64,000 nt of DNA from Parasponia andersonii (GCA_002914805.1 JXTB01000116.1:814117-878116); one strand, 5' to 3'; positions 47,198-59,954 are shown, counted from the stretch's first letter. Translations and numbers: made by a program. The notes: generated by a model from the letters alone, not told the origin.

Positions 47198-49255
47198 AGA
47201 TTCTGTTTGTTATGATGTCTGCTACCAGTTGTAGATTAGCGATAAACAAGTTTCTGCACTCTATTAAGCTAGCAGTAAAACCTTTCTTGACTCCTTATCT
47301 CACCATAAGGAATTGAAGTGCGTTCTTTAGATGTGCGATAATTATGTACATGGTATGACTTTTGCTTTGTACTTTGGCTTATGCACCATCCCTAAAGTGA
47401 TGCTTATATTATGCTGACTCAATCAATAGTATATGACTATACGTCCATCAATTCAAAGGTTGACACTAGTATTGGCTTGGAAAGTCTACTTTTTTTCTTG
47501 TTTAAAGGGTTTATATTTTTTGTGACCATTTTAGCTTGAAATTTTGGCCAAAACCAAAGAAGAGATCGAGAGAGAGTAATTCATACTTGGTCATTCTGAT
47601 CTATAATTTCAAGACAAAAAGACAAAAATGGTTGGAACGGAAGAGACTACAATCATAATTTAAGAAGGAAAAAGGCCATGCAAAAAAGTTCTTTTACTTG
47701 GCCTTTTTAGGAACAAGACCAAAAAGCCACCGTATAGAAAAACATGAGAAACAAAGATCTCATATGTATGTTTATTTTTTAATTATTTTTTTTAAATAGC
47801 TCTATACTCTAAATTACAACTGTCAAACTTGCTATTCTATTATTCTGCTTCCTTAAACATTGCTAAGTGCTAACTTCTTAAGAAAATATAGTTAATTTGT
47901 ATAATCCACCTTAACTACAATATATCACATTTGATTTTAGTTTGAAGGTAAGCCTTTAAATTGCTTCATGAATGGTGCATTGGCGAAATATGGATTACTG
48001 TGAAAGAAAGAAAGTTCTCATCAGTATAAATCATCAGCTTCAAGCAGGTAATAGGCTCATCCACTTAGCTGAAACAGAATGGATATAAACATATAAAGCA
48101 ATAGATACATGTATAGAGAGAGATGGAGAGAGAGAGAGAGAGAGGAAAAAAGAACAATAATGGGGCCTGCCACTATGTGATCAGACCCACAGAAGAGACT
48201 AAAAGGAGATACTTTCCCTCATTCCCTGCATATTTTCTGTACTGTCACTGTCTAGTCTGTTTTTCGGCTCTTCAGAACCAAAAATAACAAAAATAATAAA
48301 TTCTATAATAAATACGAAATAAAATAATCAAAAAAGAAAAAATACAAACCACTAGATATTTAGACAAATCTGAAAGACCATATTCAACACAAAAGGCCAA
48401 TGTTCAACATGTGTTTCAGGAGACCACGATCCGAAAAATGTCCCACCTACCCATGACCATGACCATGACCTAAGACAACTCACACATGATATGGTAACAA
48501 AGGATCATCTTGCAAATACTGCCAATATCTTCTGGTTTTGGTTGGTTTGAAGTACAGCACATTCATGTTCTTGCTAAAGAGCTCTTAAATTTCAGTATTA
48601 TAGAACAGTACTAGTTCTCCAAGATTGGCCAGTTAAAGAGGGGAAAAAAAAAAGATTTGGAGTATGTCCAAGAAATTGGATTCAAGCATGTGTATATAAT
48701 AGTGAAAAGAGATGAAGGATTCTATAAGTGGCAACTCTGCAATTAAATTAAAAGAAGAGAAGGCTTCCTAGCTACTTTCTGATGATCCAAACAACTAAAA
48801 CTTTCTTTATATCCAAAAAAACCGTGGCACACAAATAAACTTGGTAGTTAAAAGAAGGGATTTCAAGAGTCACCAACTTAAAAGAATATGCATGCAGCCA
48901 ATAATATCAGCACCAACTTTTTTTTTTCTTTTTTCAAAATGGAACCAATGAAATTTCAGTCTTCAGCTATACAATACTTCAAAAATAACCCAAAAAAAAA
49001 AGGGAGGGGAGAAGGAAAAAAAAAAAAAAGGGACATACTTTTCCTCTTGCTTAAGAGAACCCACCAACCAAATATAAGTAAGCTTTCTAGTCTAATCATG
49101 CCAGCAAAGAAGCATAACAACACATCTCCTGAATATGTAGAGCCTTCCTTTTCTCTCTTTAAGAAACTCATCAACAGAACTTTTACATGAACATCTTCTC
49201 TTAGATCCTTCAACTGTAGAACTTTTCATCTTCATTTCTTACTTCAACTGACTAG
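47198..49255. other. Intergenic, RLK5 3' flank then AT-rich
   Basis: 47200-47345 and 47520-48050 are counterparts of sequence downstream of RLK3. Beyond this is a GA microsatellite (48115-48144) and AT-rich sequence without coding signal. Confidence 0.5.
48115..48144. repeat. (GA)n microsatellite
   Basis: GA run with one ATG interruption near 48123. Confidence 0.85.
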
Positions 49256-49312
49256 AGCTTAGCTTAGCTTAGCTTAGCTTTAGCTTAGCTTAGCTTAGCT
49301 TTAGCTTAGCTT
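49256..49312. repeat. (AGCTT)n pentanucleotide microsatellite
   Basis: About eleven AGCTT units with occasional extra T (AGCTTT), giving a pattern of 5 and 6 bp steps. It is unrelated to the plant telomere repeat TTTAGGG. Confidence 0.9.
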
Positions 49313-52300
49313 TCTTCCCTTTAGTTTATTAAGCTATGGGCCTTTGGGGAGGTGTAATATTGTTCACCTTCAGAGAAAATGAAATGAGGTAAATATAAAA
49401 ATGCATGACAAGGACTAGTGAAGAAGAGGCTGTTCTTATAGGGTGGAGAGAGAAGTGGGGTCCAGGTCTACCCAGCTTTAGATGGGCCCAAAAAGGAAAC
49501 AAAACATGGGGCATGACCAAGAGTAGACCATGCATACATGTGTGAATATGACATGAATCCAAATCTTTAATCTCTTAAAGTCACCAGTAACCGGCATCAA
49601 CTAGCTCTTGGTTTTTTGTTTTTTGATCAGAACTGCTCTTGGTTAACGAGCTCTTTCTCTTTTAGCCAATTCATGAACCTTTTTACTCTTTATTTCTTGA
49701 CCATATCATACGTGGGGGTCGTTTTATCCTCTTGTTATCTAAGCACGCGTTACACCTTTAGGTACGATACTTTCCTAACCACATGGTATAAAAGTTTGTC
49801 CTCACTTATTGTCTAAATTTAGAGAATATAATGTCTCAGTATTAAATTTTCTTGATTTAGAATTTATCTTCTCTATGAGTAACGCATGGATAAAAGTAAT
49901 TCGCACAGTTTTAACGGTTTATGTATCTTATTCCTCTAAAGACAAGAAAATATATCATTTTCTCCCCACATGTTTAATGGAAAACATAGTCCAGCTTACA
50001 AGTTTGATAATCCCACACTATTTTCCTGCGAAGTTTCTTCTGCTGATGGTTATTGTACATCTTATTCTCTTAATTTTATTTTTAAAAGAATTTAACTCAA
50101 AACTTTTTCCGCAGAAGAAGGTAGAACGTAAAATCATAGAATTAAGTACATTTTATTGGCACTCCATAGGAGGAGGTCAAAATAACAAAATGTTCTACTT
50201 AAGATTTTTTCTTATTTAAAGAGGATGAGGTTAAAGATTTGAACCCTCACATCGCATTTGGAAATCAAACCGAATAAAGGTGATTTTGAAAAACGACCCA
50301 CCACTAAAATCTTAACTGTATTTTTTTATTTTAAAAAAAATACATTTTATTGTCCATAACATTGAGTACTTTTTTTCCAAATTCAGAATTGAGTACATTT
50401 TACTGGCCATAACTAATTATGGAATTCAAAAGGGGATAAAAAAATAATAAATAATAAATAAAAGGGAAGGGAGCTATGTCAATTAGGATAAGATTCATGA
50501 GAAAAAGTGCTTACCTGAACGTGGGATATAAATGGCAAGAAAGGGGTAAACTAAAATGTGGCTAGTATTAGGATTCTGAAAAACAAAAAATGTGGTTACT
50601 TTGCCTTCCTAATAAAATAAATGACTAGTTTATTATTATGCGTATAAAAGTCCAAAATCTGGTCTTCAATATAGTTAAAGCGCTAGATGATCCGAAATCA
50701 TTTTAGCTGGATTGAAGGAAATCAGACCAACGAATCTTGAACGAGAGGGCCTAGCATGTGACAGAGGATCCCAGCTGACTCTCTTTCGCTTGTGTAGAAA
50801 CGCAAGTCTTGGACCATCAAGAGTAATTTATATTACTAACAATAATTCCTATTATTATAAGAGAAATGACGTAGGCTGTGTAGTACACCCGGGCCAAGGT
50901 CGCACGTGAAATCCACGAGACACGCATGATCAATGTCCGTGACATGGAAGACAACCTAGTTTAGTCACGTCTTTGAAACACATGTAGCATACTAAATTAT
51001 CACCTCTATTAATTACTGCTAACTCGTGATTATTCTTGCTTGATTAGCATTAGCAAGCATGGATTTTACTGTAAAATTGGAGCTTCGTAATCTCTTCGTC
51101 ATCTTTTCAATTTTTTTCCCCTCACATTTTGTCAAATAATACACGAATACGAAAATTTACTAATATAGGCTAATAGGTTCTACCAAACCTCACCTTCCTA
51201 CTGGTTTCCCCATACCTCTTTCAAACGTTTCTTCACCAATTATGAGGCTGAAGGGAAAGGAAAAATAAAATAAAATAAAATTCTGGCAACAAAGATGAGA
51301 CCCATTTTCCGAAAAGTAATTTTATAGCCAAAATTATGCTAAACTTATCACATTAAAGAGATTACCACGCAATGGGAAACAACAACAATGATTATAGCAC
51401 TTGGCTCTTATAATCAATAGGGTGCAGAGATCAAATTTCCCTTTTAACGAATTTGAAGGCTGAGCTGCCCTTCTATCTGTGCTTAGTAATCCAGCACGGG
51501 AAGCTGGACCCCTACCTACGAGTTGAAAGTGACAGAACTAGGAACAAAACTTTGGCTTAGTACCGAAAACTTCTAGTGAGGGCCGGAGTCGGACCCCTAC
51601 CTACAACTACTGTCAGAATTGGAAAAATGTTAAATAAGTTTTCAGGAAAAAAAAAAAAAAAAAAAACCACCCACACACACACACACACAAGCATCAATTG
51701 GAAGGACCCCTTACTATCGATCCAAAATCCTGGAGAAAGAACACCAAAAACGGAAAAATATGGGGGAAAAAAAAAGGTAATAGAATTTATTATGATGTAT
51801 GATGCATCCTAGTATTGTAGCCAGGTCAATACTTTGACTACCTCATTTTCTTTCTAGACGTGAAGTAAACCAGCTGGCGGAAGGGTAAAGCTACTACTAC
51901 ACTGTAAAAGCTCTATAAGATTTATGAAGGGGGACATAAAGGAGTTACAGTAGTAGGGCCTGCAAAATTAAGTCTAATTAGTTAGATCAGATAGCGACTC
52001 TTTCAGACCTTTCGTAGAGTGGATTGCGCCTATGTTAAATTAATATGATCAGTTTAGGACACTACAAACACTGAAATTTCATAGAAAGTCACAAAAATAG
52101 TACGAGTATTTTTTCATCAAATAAATTGTGTACTCTGAGAAGACTCATGTATTTCATTATTCTACATAGGGGTCCTAAATCCTAACACTACTCGTTAGCC
52201 CCAACTAAACCCTAACGAACCTTATCCAAGATGCTAGAGAAACAGAGCAAATGAACTCCATTAATTCGTTAAATGTTGCAAAAAACTCAAGCTTCCAACC

Positions 52301-53761
52301 ACACACAGGATTTGAAGATAAACTGCTACGCCATGGACATGATAAAACTCGGTACTACGTCTTCAAAAAAATTACCACGGAAAAAGAAATTAACCAGTTC
52401 GGCATATGGAATGCTTTTTGGCACATTTTTTGTCTCTTGTTTAAAAATTTGAGATCCCTACTATAGCATATTTTCCAAGTACCTGAATGAACTTTAGTTT
52501 CTACCTTCTTTTTTTCTACCTCATTTTTGGGAAGAATCAGAGTTTTTAAAGAGCTCATATACTGCAGGATTATGGTGCTAAAATTTTAACCGTATTGGTA
52601 GATCAGCATATTTTAGCCCACCACTGGTGCCAGCATTGTCCATTTTCTTTGCTACTAACGTTTTGCAGCTGTCTGTATATCACTTGGTCCTGCCAAAAAT
52701 CAAACAACAGAAGCTGAAATTTCTTGTGAACCTCTACGACATATGAAAACCTCTCAGATCATACCACAGACAATGCAAAAAGGGGGGAAAAAAAAAAAAT
52801 GTATTACCAACTTAAAGCATGATTGTACTGAATCTAAAATACAATGACTCAAGCAGTGTAAGTTCTTCTAATTTTTATAAAGAATTTGCACAAAAATACA
52901 AGGCAGACATATTATGTAAAAACTTATCCAGATTTTCTTTTTTTTCAGGCGAGAAATGTCACACAACCTCTGTTTACAACTAGGAGACAACTATCACCTA
53001 ATGGACCTTAATACTGCCATAAATGACAGGCTGAGACAGGAATCAGGATCAACATTTCATGAAGGAACATCCATATGGGCATTGACATGGTAAACTAAAT
53101 TTAAAATTGTCACTCTCAGAACCTAACAGGCCCAGCGGAAGCCGCTGCAACGTCACTACCGGGACAAGAGGATACTTGTCCCAAAATATCCCACTTCAAT
53201 AGTCTTCTGAATATGCACTACTAAGTTAATATTAATAACAGCTCAAAGGAACAGAACAAGGGGGGTTAGCTGAGGGCTAAGATATACCAAACAAGGCTCA
53301 TCATCCTCACAAATGACCAGAGAGTGAGAAGGAGTTTCTCTGGTTTTTCATACACCTGAGATGTTCCTTGTCTTGTGTAATGTTGTTACACATTCAATGC
53401 ACAAACTACAAATTGTTGTTTTTCCATTTTGTTTTATTCTGGCTCTGTCCTCTTACAGTAGACTAACATGGTCTCTGTTTTCTCACTCGCAGGACCACAG
53501 ATCATCAAAGTCCCCATATCTCCTCCCCTTGGGTGGTTAACTTTCCCTTCCAAAACAAATAATTCAACGTTCATTTAAACCTTGGAACAGTCTTAAGATT
53601 ATTAGAATTAAAGTCACTGCCATCAAGTGGCCACAAGATAATAGTTTTGTAATTTTGGAGATTAAATGACATACAAGTAGCAATGAAAAGACTAAAGTGA
53701 TACATGAACACAACATGTTATATAATGAATGATAGCATCTTCAAAACATAAAAAGGAGACT
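49313..53761. other. Intergenic, no gene recognised
   Basis: AT-rich sequence. The short open frames at 49616, 49809, 50712 and 52251 show no known domain and no supporting splice pattern. It holds an A20 run followed by an AC repeat (51647-51690). The last kilobase may include 3' UTR of the minus-strand gene that ends at 53762, but its polyadenylation site cannot be fixed. Confidence 0.5.
51647..51690. repeat. A-run plus (AC)n microsatellite
   Basis: About twenty A followed by CCACCC and about ten AC units. Confidence 0.9.
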
Positions 53762-55027
53762 TTACCACGGATCATCCTCAATTATGATAGTAGAAAGCAA
53801 CATAGTTTTCAGATTATCAATATCTTGGAGCAATTTCTGGTTTTCCTGATTTCCCTTCTCTATCTCAACTTGTAAAGCTGCATTAGGGAACAATTGCAAT
53901 AAACCAAAGTCAACTCAAGAATTTACAAGCAACCACCTTTTGCACAGCCAGTTGACGAAAATAAAACGAAACAAAGATGTTCAAAGCTTGAAGGTAAGAT
54001 TCAAAACATAATTATGTCCAAGGTATTTAGCTATTTAATACCGTCCATTAATGAGCCAAAGACTACAATGTTATGACCGGCTTTAGGAATTAGTGAATCC
54101 GATCCAAAGAGAAAAAGAAAACAAAGAATGCTGACAAAAGTTGCAAAAGTAAGATAAGAATAAGCGATTACCGCAATTGCAACTATGAAGATCCTGCAGA
54201 ATTTCTTCCATGAAGGCCTGCATTGAATTCTTTAACATGATGTTCTTCTTATCCAATCGACTAACCTCGTTCTCAAGATACTCTTTCTCCGAAATCACAG
54301 CCCTTAGATCATCAGTGTTTTCAATATCTCTCTGAAATTCTAGGCACTGCCTTACAAACTCTTCCCTATACATATACACATACATAGACAATTCATTCAA
54401 ATATCGCCATCTAAAGACTCAAATGCTTTCATATTATAGAAAATTCCTAAAATTGATCTCTCAAATCTTTCGCAATAATTCGACAATCGAATGACTGAAT
54501 CCAAACGATGTTTTGGTCAAATTACTCACTGCTTATCATTGATTCTCTTGAGACTCTCATCTCGCGTCATTCTCAAACCAGCCAATTGCTTGTCCAAAGA
54601 CTCTACTGAGTTTCTTGAACCATCTACACACCAAATTTGTTTAAAGAAAAAATAATTAAGAAGTTTGTAGAACACATTCATTTGGACGAAATTGAGAAAA
54701 ATTGAAAATGGAAGAATGTATACATACGAGCGAGAAGGAGCAAGGAGCTGATCTCAAAGTGAGAGACGTAGAGAGTTTTGGTGAGGTCGGATTCTCTGGC
54801 GGCCATAGCTTTTTCGAATTCGGAGCATTTGACGATCTCTGATTCGATCTCTCGAGTGATCTGAATATTGGCCTCGATTTCTTGGTTCACCTGATTCAGA
54901 TATTTACGGTGGTTGTGAGAATTGAAGAGAAGAAAAAGGAGGAAGAAGAAGAAGAGGAAGGTTTTACTTGATCGAGCATGTCCTTGAGTAATGAGATCTG
55001 GCACAGAATTGCTCCTGAGTCCTCCAT
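53762..55027 (-). CDS. Coiled-coil protein of unknown function, five exons, 208 aa
   Basis: Minus-strand exons are 54968-55027, 54728-54890, 54530-54623, 54172-54365 and 53762-53877. Every junction is GT...AG and the joined length is 627 nt in frame. The protein starts MEDSGAILCQISLLKDMLDQ and ends IIIEDDPW. It is rich in Glu, Lys, Leu and Gln with heptad-like spacing through most of its length (for example VNQEIEANIQITREIESEIV, EKEYLENEVSRLDKKNIMLK, LQVEIEKGNQENQKLLQDID). This suggests a long alpha-helical coiled coil. It has no signal peptide, membrane segment or catalytic motif. I do not recognise the family. Small coiled-coil proteins of this shape occur in kinetochore, augmin and tethering complexes, but nothing here selects one. 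It is the only clearly intact gene outside the receptor cluster. Confidence 0.85.
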
Positions 55028-56790
55028 TCTCCGCTTCCAATCTTCAAAATTTCCCGCCTTTATTCATGTCCTTGTCTCCGTTAAGGATTGTTTGGGATTG
55101 ATTATGGTGATGCTTTAAGCGTTTAAACTTTGTCATGAAAAAATTGGAAACAGGAAGCATTGGACAAATTCCCGCCTCATGGGTAATCGCTAATTTAAGT
55201 ACAAAAAGTAATGCTATTCTAAATTATTTAAAATGTTATTTTATAACCCGTAGAATTTATAGTTTATTAAATGTTTGAATACTTAGGCATTACTTTTAAA
55301 TACTATACCAGTTTTGTAGATTAAATTTTTATCAAATGTCTAGATTTTTTTCCCATAGGTGTGTTTTGCTCACAATCAAGAGTGTTCGTCAAATTCAATC
55401 TGTACATTTTTCAGGAAATTATATCCGATTCATACTAGTGTAGATTTTAGAAATTGTATCCAATCTAATCCGCATAAAACCTTTTAACTAATCCAATTTA
55501 ATTTGCGAATATACGGATTGGATCGGTTATTTTTTTATTCAAGACGGACAAATTTGGACTTTTATTTCTTTTAACAAGTTTGTCTCAGTACTCATCATTT
55601 TAGTATTTTTTTTCATTTAAAAATATTTAACATCTTAAATTACAACCAATAATAAATTTTAAAGCATATGTGAATTATAAAACATGTATAACAAAATATA
55701 TATAATTTAAGTACGGATTTGATTAGATCGGTTACTTTCAAAATAAAAAATATATCTGATATGTAGAAGTGCAAATTTCGATAATTCTATTTAATCTAAT
55801 TTTCATATGTATAGATATCCGTACTTTGCGGATCAGATCGGATTAAATTGTGCAGAGTTTGAATACCCTTACAGTATAGCTATAGCATGATACAACAAAA
55901 CTAGAACAGTACCAAATTGGCCCTTTATCTTAGAGTTTTTGTTTTCATTTTTTTTTCTTATTTTATTTGTTTTGTTTTTATTTTTTTCTTTTTATTTCTT
56001 TTACTGATTTACTAAGAGGGGAAAGACGAAAATTGATTCTATATGGTAAAAATTCGAAAAAAAAATAAAAAATGCCGGATATCAAAATTTTTTTTAATTA
56101 ATGCGGTAATTAAGGTAATTGGTTAAGTTACTCGAGATAATCAAACTAATTGTCTCAAGAAGTACCTTTGAATAATATCAATTTTGATGGAAAAAAATGG
56201 TATTTTCTAGATATTTTTAAAAAGTGATTTCATAAATCCATTTTTGAAAATTATATTTACCTAAATAATTTAGCATTTTCCATATAATTCAGCCTACATG
56301 GGATTTTTCAATATTTTGGACTTTGGGCCCTATAAGAAGGCCGATGGAAAAGTCTGGGGTGTCTATTTGGCAAAATGACATCAAGCACTAAGTTTTAGAA
56401 GTGTCTAAATATGTACCTCAACGTACATATTGCCATATTTTGTTTTTGAAAAATACCACTATTTTCTCATCTTTTCACTTTCTGTATCTAAAATCTTTAT
56501 GCTATCATGGTTTCCATTGATATACCTTGTCCCATGAAAAAAAAAAATGAATGAAAAAAAAGTGGAATTATCTATATATATGTACTACATTTACATATAA
56601 AGAAAAGAAATGACAATGAAAAGACAAAAAGACCCTATGTTTAGTATTTTAATTAGGGGTGATTTGATAATTTTATTAGAGACTCTTTTTTAATATTCTA
56701 CTAGATTAACACATACGTCTTATGAGAAAGATAAAAAGACAACTATATGTGTAGAAAAAGAACAATATAGCCGCTATCATAAATTGTTGA
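55028..56790. other. Intergenic, promoter side of the coiled-coil gene
   Basis: AT-rich sequence. 55380-55860 repeats words such as GGATTGGATCGG and GATTAGATCGG (Watson-strand reading), the kind of diverged low-complexity found in old transposons. No gene is seen. Confidence 0.45.
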
Positions 56791-57369
56791 TAGGGATGTT
56801 AATTTCACTGAATGAGGTAGTACACCGTAGTGTATTGGGCCGAATGGGATAGGTTTTCATCGCTATAAATGGTGCATGGTATGGGACAAGAATTCCCCGT
56901 TTTCATCGCTATAAATGATGCGGGGTATGTGGCATACTTGGGATTGAGTGCTCTACACTGATTATATATAAGTTAATTTATATTTTTTATATAATAACAA
57001 TTTAATTAGATTTTTTTTAAAAAAATCTAATAATATATAGTTATATACTAATATTATTTGAGTTATTTGATATTGAATTAGGTTTTTGAGTGAACGATAT
57101 GCTATGTGATTTTAGTATAAAATATTTTGTATTTGACAACTCTAAGATGTTAAACTTTTATTTGAATATGTTTTCCAGTTATTTAGGTCTTTTATTAAAT
57201 TATACTTTCAATGAATTTAAACTAAAATTGGAATTTTCCACAAGTCAACTTCAAATTGCCTCGTACCAAATTAAATGATGAATGATACGGGGACTATATA
57301 GTAAAATAATAACAAAGACGGGGATGATAAACACAATACCATTCCCGTCCTTCCCCATTGACAACCCTA
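56791..57369. mobile_element. Non-autonomous hAT element (MITE-like), 579 bp
   Basis: The ends are TAGGGATGTTAAT and the complement of ATTGACAACCCTA, matching at 11 of 13 positions. They are flanked by the identical 8 bp ATTGTTGA at 56783-56790 and 57370-57377. An 8 bp duplication and TAGGG-TGT-AAT ends are hAT hallmarks. The interior has GGGG-rich subterminal parts and no transposase. The 62-codon frame at 57090-57278 is chance. Confidence 0.85.
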
Positions 57370-57377
57370 ATTGTTGA

Positions 57378-58234
57378 GACTCACTCTCAACGAAATAAAC
57401 TCTAAACTAATTAAGTATTGAAACTAAATATATAGGATTAGGATTTTGAACCATTAATAATTTATGACTCTGGGAGAGGATTTGATATAATTTTAGAATT
57501 CAAACAAAACGATATCAGAGTGATTTGATTGAGTAAATAAAAAGTTATAGATTTTTAAGTATTTGACAAACAATAATAAAACAGAATATATCGGTGATTA
57601 CGACTGGATTCATAATAGCTTTTAGCAATCTAATTGAGACATATTTGATATGATTGAAAAGTTTATTTCATAAGTTTTCTAATGGTATATAGATCATCTA
57701 AATCCGAGCTATAACCAAAGAATTATGACCTGTCAAAATAAGTACTACGAATCTGAAAAATTTGAAACTTTTGACACTTTTAGTGAATTACAACAGAAAT
57801 GTGCAGGCAACATAGGGCCTAGTGATTTCTAATACTTGTCACATTTGTTGGTATATATTTGATCTTAAAAGACTTATAGAATTTGTCCTACACGTTTGGT
57901 GATTTTTTGAGATAGGTTGGAATTGTTATTGATTTTGGAAAAATGAAATTATTGGGAGAAAGTATAGAGCTGACCACAGAAGATACATAGGTAACAATTA
58001 ATCATTATTAGAATATAATTTTACTATTATAATTCTTATATATGATTTATCTAATAATAAGTGCTTGAAACAATGTGTCGATTATTTTGGTTAAATCGGC
58101 AAATTGAATGAGATAAATAATTTATAATTTTTTTTTAATAACTTTCTTTATATAAAATCAAAATATGCTATTTTTCATATTAGGGCTATCTGCAAAAATA
58201 AATAAATAAATAACTTGAAGTATAGCCTTTCTAT
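57378..58234. other. Intergenic, nothing recognised
   Basis: AT-rich sequence without coding signal. Confidence 0.5.
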
Positions 58235-58699
58235 AAATTTAACAATGTCTTTTGGTTGGTATAAAATTATATATTTTCATTTTAAATCTCTACAAATTTA
58301 TATTTTCTGCATATAAATTGACCAGTAAATTTTTTACTAAACACAAAATATGAATTGAAGATATATTATTTCTACTAAATAACACAAAAAAACTATTGAA
58401 AATAACTTAAAACATTTAGCACAAAAAGAGGGCAAGTTTAAGTTCGAGGCAGGACCATGATCTTCTTCTTCTTCTTCTTTAAATTTAACAATGTCTTTTG
58501 GTTGGTATAAAATTATATATTTTCATTTTAAATCTCTACAAATTTATATTTTCTGCATATAAATTGACCAGTAAATTTTTTACTAAACACAAAATATGAA
58601 TTGAAGATATATTATTTCTACTAAATAACACAAAAAAACTATTGAAAATAACTTAAAACATTTAGCACAAAAAGAGGGCAAGTTTAAGTTCGAGGCAGG
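58235..58699. repeat. Exact 219 bp direct repeat, 27 bp spacer
   Basis: Units 58235-58453 and 58481-58699 both run AAATTTAACAATGTC... to ...TTCGAGGCAGG and look identical base for base. The spacer ACCATGATC(TTC)n TTT sits between them. The lack of differences in AT-rich neutral DNA means either a very recent duplication or an assembly join error. Confidence 0.9.
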
Positions 58700-58781
58700 T
58701 AAAACCTACCCCGCAACCTGCCTCAGGGTTGCCCCATGGTGCCCTGCTCCGTCGGGGACTTTTGCCATCTCTACCCAACAC

Positions 58782-59087
58782 TCAACAAATGCAAAAACCG
58801 TTTATTAAACAGGCTGAGTTGCATTCAGAGTCGAGGTGATAACACCTTGGGCCACTACACCAATTGTAGCACCATAGGCCACTACACCGATTGTTGCTAG
58901 CACCAGCTGCCTCAAACCTTCTTTTATTGACCTTATTGATACCATCTGAACGAAATGGTACATTGATAATCGCACGACTTGCCAAGGCAGAATAAGGATC
59001 CAATAGAACAAGTATAGATGGTACTAGCACCAAAAGTGACTTACTAGTTACCTCCGTATGTATTGGATCTCTCTTATATGTATACAC
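58782..59087 (-). other. Unrecognised minus-strand open frames
   Basis: Two overlapping minus-strand frames exist. One (58805-59011) ends with the hydrophobic, regular LATIGVVAYGATIGVVAQGV before a stop. The other (58782-59087) carries LVLVPSILVLLDPYSALASR and INVPFRSDGINKVNKRRFEA. Joined by a shift they could be a decayed piece of a small membrane protein. I cannot name it. The solo LTR begins 45 bp to the right. Confidence 0.3.
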
Positions 59088-59132
59088 TCGTTCTTGAATA
59101 TGCTTATGCGATTAATTTTCTTATAATCTATG

Positions 59133-59949
59133 TGTGGGGCCCGCTCTTAGATCGAGTACCACGTGGACGATTAAGTGGCAGAATAGGCCACAGGGGGCAC
59201 ACTATCCGACACGTGTCCAGAAAGATCGCCGCCTAAAAACCACACGAGTCGCACGTGATACTGTCTGGGCCCGTGAGCTGTTAGAGGCTAAGGTCGAACC
59301 CACCCCAGACTCTAGACGGTTTTGGTCCAGTCTAATTTTTACCTCGACAGTTGGGGGTCAGGAGCCTCTAAGGTCTTCTGCCAGAAGATCATTGGAGGCA
59401 ACATACTACTCCAGACCCAGACAGGGCATTTAATGCAATCCTGAGTAGGTATACGTATTGGGCAAACTGTCCTGACAGGATGACGGCTTGTCAAAGTCTT
59501 ATCCCTACTGGGCTCGAGCCATAGGGGATGGTAGAAAGTAGGTTACGACGATGTAAGGGAGATTACAGTACCACGATCCATGATTTATAGAGCAAGTTAT
59601 GATGAAAAAATATACCCGAGCTTGGGATTGAGAGCCAGAAGATTCTCAGTTCCAAGACTACATATATGAGCCATGCGTCTCTCTAGGGACAGAGAGGCAT
59701 ACATGCATATAGAGAGAGATAGATAAAATTTATAAGAAAGAAAAAAAAGAACTTGATCCTAGCTACTCAATCTCAGGGATAAACATCTGACTTAAGCATC
59801 GGAGAGTCTTTACAAGTAGCCACCCCCGTTTCTCCGACCCGACCTGAAGTCAAAAGCACTCTGGGATAGCGAGGATACGTGGACAGTTCGTAGATACAGT
59901 ATTAGTAATTTAGAGACACGTGGACAGCCGGTAAGAAACGTCTCCAACA
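59133..59949 (+). mobile_element. Solo LTR (817 bp), probably gypsy
   Basis: It runs TGTGGGGCCCGC...GTCTCCAACA and is flanked by the identical 5 bp CTATG at 59128-59132 and 59950-59954. Near the 3' end is CTGACTTAAGCATCGGAGAG followed by a CCACCCCC stretch. This wording is common in plant gypsy LTRs and sets the plus orientation. There is no internal region or second LTR. The 99-codon frame at 59134-59433 is LTR sequence, not a gene. Confidence 0.85.
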
Positions 59950-59954
59950 CTATG

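Noticed and set aside
49256-49312. Interstitial telomere repeat
   Set aside because: The unit is AGCTT, not TTTAGGG.
51375-51460. Possible tRNA-derived SINE (TAGCACTTGGCTCTT ... GGTGCAGAGATCAAATTTCCC)
   Set aside because: The A and B box matches are poor and no tail or target duplication is visible.
57090-57278. 62-codon open frame inside the hAT element
   Set aside because: It is AT-rich with no resemblance to hAT transposase and is shorter than chance allows to be meaningful here.
59134-59433. 99-codon plus-strand frame
   Set aside because: It begins one base inside a solo LTR defined by a perfect CTATG duplication and matches no protein.
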